DNA of 64,000 nucleotides. It comes from Ligula intestinalis. Its lineage: Eukaryota; Platyhelminthes; Cestoda; Diphyllobothriidea; Diphyllobothriidae. Within the stretch, counting starts at the first letter, position 1, and each line of letters starts with the position of its first letter. This document shows positions 1-10,500 of this stretch, in pieces. A program made the position numbers and the translations under genes. Below the pieces are notes generated by a model. It saw only the letters and a list, made by a program, of their open reading frames with translations. It did no database searches and was not told the origin of the DNA. The DNA lies in NCBI GenBank assembly GCA_036362985.1, contig JAYGXS010000007.1, positions 8,020,657 through 8,084,656 on the forward strand. Reading direction: 5' to 3'.

Positions 1-263
1 GAAATGTTTGTAGACTTCATCCAACTCGATACATCGGTTGATGCATGAATTATCGGAGTGTGTGGTCTCAAGGAATTCCCGGCCTTTTGTAGAGGGGCAA
101 CCTTCAATGATGCGTGTATTGTCTCATGCGAAGGTGTTTCCTGTATTAAGGTAAGGCATAGCCACTTTAGGCAAATGGTCACGTCACTTCACTGCCAATT
201 GGTGCTCAAGGATGCGTGTGGAGATGGCTTGTCGGATTTGACCGCAAAATACGGCATCAAAAG
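1..263 (-). mobile_element. Penelope-like element remnant (GIY-YIG endonuclease end)
   Basis: Read on the minus strand, the segment encodes a decayed GIY-YIG-type nuclease tail: a 'CGQIRQAISTRILEHQLAVK' block, then a distal block ending 'INRCIELDEVYKHF'. At least two in-frame stops interrupt it. PLEs carry a reverse transcriptase followed by a GIY-YIG endonuclease, and this spacing fits the end of such an ORF. The distal block closely resembles the minus-strand segment at 10610-10725, so the two belong to one subfamily. The copy runs off the left edge of the window and cannot be functional as seen. Confidence 0.55.
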
Positions 264-3200
264 CCTCCCATGAGATATTGTAGATGCTAATTTGTGCCAA
301 AACTAGACGACTATATAACTGGACCAGCAGTTTTGGAATGTTAATTGTTCCTTGCACAGTTTCTCAAATCTGACGTTCACCTGAGAATCCCCATTACTCC
401 AAAGAAAGTGTCTCCTTGAAATTTCTAAAATGCTATAGAAGATGGGTTCTCCAGTTCCTATTCTGAGGTGTAGTAAAATGGGCTACAACTATCGACTTTA
501 AGCTCTACCGGGCGAAACAGAATATACCGTTAACCAATGGCAATTTAAGGACAGATTAGTCCCCTCCTCCCCGTGGCAGTTATTGACCAAATATGGCGTT
601 ATTATGGAGTCTGCAATTAAGTCGGGGAAGCTGCACAAAGCTGGAAGACCCACTCACATGAGCACAAACAGGTAACTCCGAGATTAGACCCATCCTCGCA
701 GCTTGCTTAGAGAATCTGGAAATATATTTGACATTCAAGGAATAACCAACTAAGACTGAGACAGCTCAACAGCAGGATGACTCATGCTTAGGGCATGGGG
801 TTCAGATGCCAACTATCTCAGCAGGCGTTTCGATCCTCCTTCCATTAAAAGGTTGAGATAACGAAAAAAAGAAAAAAAGCCACTTAGTTCAAGACTGACT
901 ATCCAGGACAGCCGTTTAAAATCCTGATCAACTTTTAGTCTCAAACTCGTCCAGAAGGCTCAAAAACAGTAAACACCTGTTTTGATGAGAAACTGCACTT
1001 TCGCAGATTGATTGATATTCATCTTCCGCGATCAAATTATGTGTATTCTCTTAGTAGTTTCAGTAGTAGTGGTGGTAGTCGTCTTCTGTATATTAGAGCT
1101 TCTTTCAAGCACATTCCATTTGATCTAAATGCCACGTCACTCTCTAAAACTTACTTCTTCACATCTTTGATCCTCTCGCCCCGACAAAAAGCGATTGCCG
1201 ATTGCATATGCAACCTTCCTTACTCATAAACCGATGAGGGTACAAAACTTGGCGAAATTTTTAAATTGGTTCTGAAGATTTTACTTTTCTCGCAGTTGAT
1301 TGGCTTTCAAACTCCTTCCACCTCGATTTCAGCTTTGCCCATATATAATTAATTTTTTAAATTGGCCTCAGCTGTCCCGCTCTCCAAATGAAAGACAAGC
1401 ATACTTAAGATCTAATTTTTACAAACTAAATTGCACTCCTCTTCGTAGACTATAAGCACGATAACTTCCAATGTGACTACGCATTAATCCACTGTTGCTT
1501 TCCGCTTGTCTCTCCGGAAGAGGCCTGAATAAGTCTTACCTACCAAGCTTTCGACCTTGTAGATATTACCTAAACAACTTTACTGACGTCTTGGACTGAC
1601 AGACTTTCTCCTGTATGAATGATGAAACAAGCCTCAGTCACTTAATCTCGGCCATTTTCGACGGCATCTTCGCACTTGTATCAATTAAAATTTCCAAAAC
1701 CCTCGCCTCTGAATCCTTCGTTCCTTATTTCATATTTTCTGGTCAATTGCCGCCTCTCTTCGCGTTTCATGCTAGGCTCTTATACATTTTCCCGCGACTT
1801 TTTTATATGGCAAGCAGTTCGATAAATCGATCTATGCATGAGCAATGATCTAGATGAACGCTGAGTGTTTCATCAGCGAGCAGGCAACTAGTGCGAGCTG
1901 TTGATAAATTACTACTACCACTAGTTGATGTTTATATACGCGGCTACCTTGGCTTGGCAATGGATGGCGTTAGTAATAGAAGAACATGCGCATCTTTTTT
2001 GAACCAACTTAACTTTTCCAGACGTTTCGATCAGACTCAAACACATCATGAAGGGTTTACTCATTAAAACATAACATTTTTGAAACTAGTAAGTTTTTGC
2101 TATTTTAGGATGCCTTGCAGTCTACTCTGTTATCAGAAGCCTTCACTAGGGACTCCTGATTTCAGAACTTGAGGCCTTTTTCCTTCAGAAATATAAATAA
2201 AACACAACACCCTCTTTTCACAAAGAACGCACATGGCACAGCCAACTCTCAGCACCGATGTGGCAGTTGCAAGTGGTAACTGGTCCCCTTGACAACGGGT
2301 ACTACAAGACATAGACGCACACACACGAGGTATCTTTGCCCACGCCATAGGTGGCCATCTATCTCTCTCAATGATAAAGACTGGGGTTTATTGCGCACAC
2401 CTCGATAAGCGGGCAGCCTTCCAATAAAGATCTCAGCTCAAATTTCTTGTTTCGAAAGAGGCAGCGGCACAAGAGCACGTTTTTTGGCTGGCCACGTTCT
2501 GCTCATATTTGCGCCTTCACGAAATTATTTTTATACGGAAGACTAGGCAAGAGTTCAATAGGAGGCCGAATAAAGCGTGGAACTAAGCTCAGCTCGTTGG
2601 TCATTCGAGGATAAGCTAACGTGGTTTCGAGATAGATATGACCGAGTTATTCTTTCTATGATGCAAACTTAAAGCGTGCATAATTTTTTGGAACCAAGAA
2701 ATTGCGCGAGTTTTCGTCAGCTGCTACCTGTTGCTGAATACCATTAAGAAAGAATGAGCGAATACAACAATTTGAATTCTCAAGGAGAAAACCTCGATAC
2801 AAGACCACAAGGTCATGTTATAGTGCCACTTAGGCTAACGCAGCTAGCAATTTAAAACACCCTGAGGGGAGATAAATTGGCGAATATGCGATTATTTTTG
2901 ATTAATTTCCAGCCACTTTCAAAACCTGTGCACGGTAAAAATTAAGTGATTTACGAGTATGCATTTTATCTCTATGATTTTCGATGCTCCTATAAATTCA
3001 AATATATTTTAAATAGAAAACAGGCCCGAAATTATTCGCCTAAGCGCACGTTTAGTCTACTATTTCACATTCCATTTTTTCAACTCGAAGAAAGAAAACT
3101 TTTCGGTTTTAAAAATCTCGTGATTGTGGAATTTTTTTAAGCTGTAAAATGTTTACCATAGTACATGCTCTCCGCATATGTAAAAATAACCACATTTATG

Positions 3201-3374
3201 ACATCACCCTTATCCATTGTAAAATTTATGTGGGCTTTGTGATCTTTTCTACATAGCCTGGAGCAATTTATGATTTTTTAGGCAGAATTGATACAACATG
3301 TAGTTTACAAAACTTGAATATGAGCCTTTAAAAACCAAAAGCCACCCTTTCTGGAGGCAGTAAAGCTGGCTATT
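264..3374. other. Non-coding stretch, upstream or first intron
   Basis: No exon with splice signals or coiled-coil coding potential was found on either strand; open frames are short and compositionally random. A GACGTTTCG motif at 2021-2029 resembles the PLE-terminus family seen elsewhere. An AT-rich piece near 2985-3050 ('AAATATATTTTAAAT') resembles the interior of the palindromic elements at 13-14 kb and 22-23 kb. Otherwise I see nothing I can name. Confidence 0.4.
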
Positions 3375-3560
3375 TTGAGAAGAAGAGGAAGTTTCGAACA
3401 GTGGAATAATCATTTTATTAGCCTGAGCTTCCACAAATAGAGGCGAATGTTCGCATCCTAGGAACGTGAATATTTTGAGACGAAGAGGAATTTTCGAACA
3501 CTAGAATAATCATTTTATTAGCCTGAGCTTTCGGGCTCCTGCAAGAGCCCATCGTCAGAG
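3375..3560. repeat. Two direct copies of a PLE-terminus-like repeat
   Basis: Segments 3375-3432 and 3475-3532 share a stretch running from 'GAAGAGGAA' through 'CATTTTATTAGCCTGAGCTT'. The second copy continues into 'TCGGGCTCCTGCAAGAGCCC', a perfect short hairpin, and 'ATCGTCAGAG'. The pattern of tttattrgcctgagctttcg followed by gtcaga recurs at 18.4, 19.2 and 60.2 kb, and related sequence flanks PLE coding remnants at 15.9 and 57.25 kb. Confidence 0.45.
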
Positions 3561-5084
3561 TAGGTAAAAGCAGCAACAAATGGGGTGGCTACTTCTGGCG
3601 TGTGCACAAAACAGCCACAATTTGAACGGGCAGAAAATCAATAATTGTGGGTTTCGCCGTCGACTCGCTACTGTGGGCGAGATAGGCGTGGTGGATGGGA
3701 ATATTTACAGAAATAAAATCATCAACAAAAAGCAAGTAATATTCTATAGGGGAAAAAAGGTCAATCATAAGTCATAGGGAAGGGAGGAGGGAGGGAGGGC
3801 CAGGAACGTCAGTGCCGGGAGTCTTCAGACACCTGCGCAGGGCAATATATGAGGAGGATAGGTCGATGCATCGGTTAACTGAGTTGCCATCCGACGCCCA
3901 GGCTTCAATAAGTTATCGGCCCGTTTTGCTGCTTGCGTGGGCAATTATCTTTGCAGCTGCGAAGTTGAACTCGTAACCCGTCTCGTAGGTGTGGGCGGCA
4001 ATTTGCGAAGATTCATCACCACCTTCTGCATAATTCCCAGGAAGGTAAATACTCAAATGCCCTTACCTTTACACTAGCCTTAGCATAAACACAAACCGTA
4101 GCCATATTCGTAAGCCTTACCATACCCCTGACCCTGAAGTGAATCTTCACTAAATTAACCACAAATCTCAGTGCTTATCTCTAACCTTATTAGAAGCCTA
4201 ACCCCACTTTTTTTCCTTGAACGTGGCCCAAAGTCACCTGTATCGTGGGCGGTTCCTGTTCTAAGGTCCTGAAGACGCCATAAAACGCATGCTTACCCAC
4301 CCTAGCCCCGTTGACGAAGTCAGTACCAACTTCAGGCGCCGCCAAGAACTCAACTGCCGGTCGCTGTGCCGCCGTTTTACATCGAAAGACCAGTAGCGAA
4401 CACAGGCCTCCGTGGTACTCCTGATCTAGACTGCATCGCACCAGTTGGGTACTGAAGTGAGCGCAGCACGGGAAAGTTCAGGCCACGCCTTCTTCGCGTC
4501 CCTCTCTGCTCTGAGAGACCTTTTGCCTCAGCTGCGTGGCATTGTGTGATTCATTGTTGCTTTCGCCCACTAGTGCCGACCACAGGTCTGTGTGTCACGC
4601 AGATAGGGGCGTTACCACTGGCTTAGGCGAGTGGCAGGCAAGCCGGGAAGCAGGGTGGGGGGGGGGGGGGGAGCAAGCGAGCGAGCCAGAGACTTGGGTG
4701 TGTGCGTGAAAGGGATAAAGTTGCGGTGATGCACTGACCTCGGCAGGCTGCAGTCTTGTGTGCTGAAGCCGAAGCGATTTGCTCCGGACCTGACTCACCG
4801 GGTGAGAGAACTCTCTTCACGCTGCTACGACTCGCGAGGGCGTCGAAGTCCCGCGGACTTAGTCAGAGTCCCAGTGAGCATCCCGGAGAGTTCTAAAAAA
4901 GTGAGTGCTTAACTGGCAGAACTCTCTGAAAATGGGCCGAGCCGTTTTCGCGGTGATAAACAGCGTACAACAAGTTCCCTGTCTTATCAAATTTCAACAA
5001 AAATGCTGAACTGTGTTTTGGTTTCGCAAAAAAGTACTTAATTCAGAGTTTAAGATTGATTAACTTGCGGTACAATCGCAAGAT
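3561..5084. other. Non-coding; GC-rich stretch 4190-4900
   Basis: A purine-rich run sits at 3776-3799. From about 4190 to 4900 the DNA is clearly more GC- and CpG-rich than its surroundings, includes a run of G near 4657-4672, and ends at 'TTCTAAAAAAGTGAGTG', which contains a good donor-like GTGAGT. That combination could be a promoter with a non-coding first exon, or another GC-rich repeat. No coding exon is visible. The segment 5085-5290 that follows resembles an arm of the palindromic element family. Confidence 0.25.
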
Positions 5085-5290
5085 CTTTCAGTCCGTGAGG
5101 ATACTGGCCGTTATCGCTGATCGCCTGCAGAAAATGTGCTCGAAAAACAATTTCTAATTGTCTGGTTTCCACTGCCCTTAGAAATTTCAATATATTTTAT
5201 AGAAAATATGCAGAAAATATTGCTGCCTGTTCTCGTTTGGTAGAGAACTACGCCTTCGTCTAATTTTATGCTTGAAGAAAGGGTATCTCT
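5085..5290. repeat. Single-arm fragment of the palindromic MITE family
   Basis: The text around 'TATATTTTATAGAAAATATG', 'CTCGTTTGGTAGAGAACTA' and 'TTGAAGAAAGGGTATCTCT' matches, in order, one arm of the palindromic elements at 13076-14054 and 22000-22995. No opposing arm was found nearby, so this is a truncated copy. Confidence 0.5.
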
Positions 5291-5741
5291 AAATTGCCTA
5301 ATAATGTTACACCCTACCGGCCGTTATAAGTATATTCAAGGCTCCAAATCTTTTTGCTTTATGCATTCCGTCTGAGGAAGATCACACAAAATAAGGTTAG
5401 GCATGTTTATTCATGCATTGTTTGATAAGAACTTCAGAAATTAGCAAGTATTTTCAAGGCTGACTTAGCTCTATGTTTCTGGAACACAATAAGATTCCTC
5501 ACACTTCATTTTACCTGCTTTTCACGGACCTTAGCTGAGGTGGTCTGGCTCAGGAAGGGATTTTTTGAAACATTTCCTGTTTATAATAATGACCTTTCAT
5601 TGGAAAGGCAAAACACAACAGCTATTGTTCAGTCATATTTGATGGCATAGAATTTTTTGATGTCTGGGGATTTTCTATTTTTTGTCAAAAATCTGCCTGT
5701 TTTCCTTTTAGTAGAAAAGATTATACGACCAGTTTGATCTA

Positions 5742-6522
5742 CAGGGTGTCCCAGAAGTAACTGACCCTTTTGATTTGCCAATAAAACAAAAATATTCACG
5801 CTAGAATATTGAAACTTGTTTTATTCGAAAGAAAAACCTTTTTATATTTTATTAGAACTAGGTTTTGAATATAATGCCTTTTAAATGATGGCCATGGCTG
5901 TTTTGACAACTTAGGGTTCGTTTCTTTGTCGTTTCCATAAAGTTCCTTAGTGTATCAGGCGATAGTTGTCTTATTTCAGAACAAATGTTGTTTTTAAGTT
6001 CTTGCAGATTTGTTGGATTTGTTACACAAACCCTTGACTTCAGGTAGCCCCATAAGAAAAAATCCAATGGGGTCACATCTGGAGATAAAGGGGGCCAAGA
6101 AGATTACCAAATCGTGAAATCAAATGAGTTGGACAGCACTTATTTAAACATGTCATCGTTTCTCTTGCTGTATGGACCGTGGCTTCATCCTGTTGAAAAC
6201 AAGTATTGCGTAGGCCATGTCTCTCAATTTTAGGAATAAGAAATTCGCTAATCATAGTTCGGTATCTTTCACCATTAACTGTAACTGTTGCGCCATCATT
6301 ATTTTCAAAAAAAGTACGGGCCAATCACATTGGAAGCAGTTATTCCACACCACACCGTCACCCGAAGAGAATGCAGCGGCTTTTCGTGAATTTCTCTTGA
6401 ATTTTCATGCATCAAATTTTAGAAAGGGTTTTCTTTTGAATTAAAAAAGTTTAAATATCCTTACGTTAATAGTTTTCGGTTAATTAGCAAAGCAAAAGGG
6501 TCAGTTACTTCTGGGACACCGT
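5742..6522 (-). mobile_element. Deleted mariner-type DNA transposon
   Basis: Terminal inverted repeats of about 30 bp ('GGTGTCCCAGAAGTAACTG' at the left, its complement at 6498-6521) are flanked by TA on both sides, the Tc1/mariner target-site signature. On the minus strand two frames encode the C-terminal part of a transposase. One (about 6324-6076) has 'NTCFQQDEATVHTA'; the next (about 6096-5858) has 'PLDFFLWGYLKSRV' and a downstream 'LKNNICSEIRQL' helix typical of this superfamily. A one-base frameshift near 6080-6100 separates them. The N-terminal DNA-binding half and first catalytic Asp are absent, and the element is about 780 bp against about 1.3 kb for intact mariners. It is a dead internal-deletion copy. 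Confidence 0.85.
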
Positions 6523-6715
6523 ATATTTAACGGCTATCTGAGCCCCAACTCTAGTCATTAAATTTAAAAAAAACTGAATTAAAACACGTGTTGCCCGATG
6601 TCTCCGCGAGCAGTTTTCGCGGAACGGCTACCTGAGGTCATTCTTAAGCCGATTTCTACGTGTTCTTCCCCCGTGCACCCAACCAGAACCGGTCCACAGG
6701 GTATGACATGCACTG

Positions 6716-7147
6716 CCACACATCAAGGATGTGTCAGAGGCGACCGAGCGCATCGTTGGTGGACTGAGCGTCAGAATTGCGCACCAGCCGACGACTGTCA
6801 ATCACGACAGGGGAATGAAACTGAAGGACTAATTTAATCCTAGTGAGCAGCCAGATGTAGCATGTTGCATCCCGTGCCCAAACTATCTTCTAAACTACAC
6901 TGGACAGACTGGACGCAAGATTGAGTCGCGCATTAACGACCATAAGTTGGCCATTAGACGGAGTGATGGATTATCACAAATGGTTGCTCACACCTACGAA
7001 ACAGTTCACGAGTATAACTTCGCAGCCGTGACAGTAATCGCGCATGCCAGAAGCGAGACGCACCTTGAACTGATTCAGACCTGGGTCTACAATGAGAACC
7101 CTCTCGACCAATATATCGACCTAGCACCGGCATACACAGCTCTGTGA
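6716..7147 (+). pseudogene. Penelope-like element remnant, RT end plus GIY-YIG
   Basis: One frame reads 'HIKDVSEATERIVGGL' (end of the PLE reverse transcriptase), then an in-frame TAA at 6830-6832, then 'CIPCPNYLLNYTGQTGRKIE', 'RINDHKLAIRRSDG' and a C-terminal helix with 'LDQYIDLAPAYTAL' before the stop at 7147. The Y-x-G-Q-T-G-R core followed by R-x-x-x-H-x-x-A is the GIY-YIG signature of PLE endonucleases. The stop codon and missing RT body make it inactive. It lies about 270 bp upstream of the first visible rootletin exon, in the same orientation, and is unrelated to it. Confidence 0.8.
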
Positions 7148-7413
7148 AGCCACCTACGGACTGGTGTCACTTAGTTTTTATTGACTACCGTCCCCTACAA
7201 CTGTTGCTTGTTTTTGTTATTCCTTTTGGTTCTGACGCTGGACATCAGTTAGAGTTCTAAAGCTCAACCGAATAAACCCCTAATTCCAGCGAGTGACGGG
7301 TCTACTCCTTATTTATTTACACCAAATGCAGGCTCAACTACTACCCTTAATATACTGAAGTGTGTTTTAATCTTGACTTTATGCATGAAAACTTGTGCAT
7401 TTGATTCCTGTAG

Positions 7414-7575
7414 GCGACTAGCGACGAGGAAGTACGAACACAGAGGGAACGGATGGCAGCCAAAGCGCGGCTACAACTCCTTGAGAATGAAATCCTCGAC
7501 TACAAACGAAAGATGGCCAGCCTTCAGGATGGACAGCAACGACAGCTTACGCTGATCCAAAGTCTACAGGGACAG
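7414..7575 (+). CDS. CROCC: Rootletin exon 1 of those visible
   Basis: 54 codons, phase 0 at both ends. The acceptor is 'GATTCCTGTAG' and the donor 'GACAG|GTGAGT'. It encodes a basic/acidic helix ending 'SLQDGQQRQLTLIQSLQGQ', which matches the rootletin block I recall as EGQQRQ...LVQRLQGK at about residue 170 of the human protein. It is therefore probably not the true first coding exon. An in-frame Met occurs at 7453, but the homologous sequence continues upstream of it, so I do not treat it as the start. Confidence 0.88.
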
Positions 7576-10500
7576 GTGAGTCAAGTCATATCTTGCCTAA
7601 CTCGTTGGTCGCAAATTTTGATAAAGGGGCAATGAATGCCTGTGGTTTGAAATGAAAGTTAATTGGAAAGAAGATGGAAGCGCAATCACTGGGACAGTAG
7701 TGTACTGGTCTCGTACAGGTGGACATCATCAGTGACTGTGCGTCTGCAACAGAAAATGAGCGGTTTTTTATGTTCGCCGAGCACCAACGGAACACACTCG
7801 TCTCGGGCCCCGCCAACAGCCGCATAATGGCTAGCACCCTGAGCAGGTAGCATTGTCGGCAGAGACAAGGGAGACTGGAATGACCATTTATAGCTTATTA
7901 GCTGTCATCGGTCAGTCATACCCAACGTCAGGTAGTGCTCCGACTGAGACTCGAGCTTGCGATGTTTAGTTTATGTCTAATGCTCTAACCATTGAGTCAC
8001 GAGCTCGTTAACTTGCTGGTTTAGATCAGGAGATATTGACACTCGTTGGTGGACTTTCACCGACCACTAACTGAACCCTCATCGTCCCGCTCTGCCTTGA
8101 GACTCATTCTCGAGTTCCGCGCGCAGCCACACGGCGGCTTGTAGTAAAGGCAGATAGAACGTTAATCAGCAAGAGTCCATATTTCCCGATCTAGAACTGC
8201 AAGGCAACAAGCTCGTGGCTAAAATAATTAGAGCATAAAACTGTGATCAAAAAGGTCGCAAGTTCGAGCCTCGGCTGGTGCACCACTTGGGGTTGGCTGG
8301 TAAAATTGGCTGAGGGCGGCCAATGAGCCAGCCTGCCTTGTCTTTGCCGGCAATACTATATTAACGGTTTTTGTAGTCAGATAAGGAGGAAGGGGTAGGG
8401 GTGTAGCCATTACACTGCTTGTCAGTCCTAGGAGTGTAAGAAGTCACCGGCTCAGGTTCTTCATACCTCATTTAGACGAGCGTTTGTAATCATGTGCGTC
8501 CAGCTTACCCACAACTTTTACCCAGCCCCCCAAAAAAAACGCAGTTAACAATTACAGCAGCCTCTAAACTATCGTCAACTCATAATGAAAAACTACCTTC
8601 TACTGTTCAGAACCGCGACTATCCGTTTTTTTGCTCCGCGCTCCCCCTTGGTTCAGTAGATGTTAGCGATGATATTTAAAAATGCCCCTGCTGGGCCGAC
8701 GGCGAGTGCGTGTAAATTGGGCGAATGTTCGCTCACTTTGAGCGAGATCACTGAGGTACATTTTTAAAATATCATCATTAACTCCTCCTGGAACAATGGC
8801 GAGAGCATGTAAGTTGGGGAGTTTTTCACTGACCTCGGGCAAGGTCACTGACGTACATTTTTTTCATATAATCGATAACGCCTACTGGAATAAAGGCGAG
8901 TGGGTCGTAAAAAACGGAAATTTGGGCTAGTTAACAGTAAAAAGTACTTTTATATCAAAAGTCGACCGTATTTGTGAGGCCCCACAAATCACTCCTATCG
9001 TCTTTTCAAATATGGACAGTTGAATATCAACTTACTTAAGATTTTAATTTTTTTGGTGCACTTTGGAGGTAACTTAACCAATTTGCCTATCACAGTGGCT
9101 TAAGATAAGAGGTAAATTGGCCTAACAAAAAGCGACGTCTTACCTGAGCGTGTTATGGATACAAATTAAGCATTTCGGATACGCATTCATGTCCATTCTG
9201 CATACCTAATTTGCCAACAAGGATGACCCTTATATTTGTCCTAGAAAACCGTACTATTTTTAACTAAAGAGGTTTCCCAACCATGTGACGAAGCCTTAGT
9301 AAGATAGAATAAATATTCGCGTTAAAGGGATAGAAGGGGGAACTTTTCTTCCGGAAGCCATTTAATGGCGCATTCATATCCGATAAATTTGGTCTGACTA
9401 TCAATTGTTTCCTAGTAATGCTCGGTTCATTCATTTAAAAATTTGCAAAATTGTACAATGCAGGTTATTAATTTCATTTAAGTTTTATTTCTCTCTAGTT
9501 AAATTTTGTAGTTGATTAAATTATTTAAGCGACACGCGGTTGCCTGTACGCGTATCGTGCTATAATACCTGTTCAAATTTATTGAAAGCTTTCATGATTG
9601 ATAAAAAATTGGCAAAAAGCCTATATTGCCTGGTTTATAGCTAAATTCTGAATTTGGTATAGAGTCGATAAAGGATGGTATCCGATTCACGGGTTCTTTT
9701 GCGCAGTCCTTTTTCCTACTGGTTTCATTTTTCATTTTAATTATCGCATTCCAAATATTAGGTTATTTAAATCATTATTCATATTATCTTCTGCTTTTAT
9801 AAGTTCAACTTATTCATTTAATTTTTTTCCTGATATGACACTCATAGCATCTGTATTACCACCAGTCACGTAAGAGAGAATTCTGGTGCCAGGAGTATCT
9901 AAGGTTGGCGACCCCTTTAATCCTCCCCTACTTTTAAATGGAGACATTATCAGCCGTATGACGAAGTTTTATCAGGGTAAATAAAATTTTCACATTAAAT
10001 GTTTGAAAAGGAAGACTTTCGTTCCGGCAGGCCAATTAAAAGCAGCTTCATATGCAGTAAACTTGGTCTGACTATCAAATAGTTTCCAACAATGCCCGAC
10101 TAACTGATTAAAAAATTTAGAAATTGAAAAATGCAGTCCTTACTACTCTGAGTTTGTCGGGTCAGTACTTCATGTTGGAGGTGACTTTTCACAGTCCTGC
10201 ATGTGGGTGGGAGGTCTACTAGACGAGCAAATGAATGAACACCTGGTAGTCAAACCTCCCGCGACCTCACAAAAAGGAGATGCGGCAGAGATTTTAAAGG
10301 GTAGAAGAATGCGGTGGAGAAATCAGACAATGGGCAGAGTTCAAAGCCCTGTCTTGAAAAGATTTTGCAGTATGTTTTACGATAATACCGCCTGACATAA
10401 ATTAAGTAGAAAAAAAGGTGTTTTTTGGGATATAACGTTCAATTTGATCAGTGAATTTTCGAGACTGATTCCTCAACCCGTCTTTGAACTAACGAGAAAT

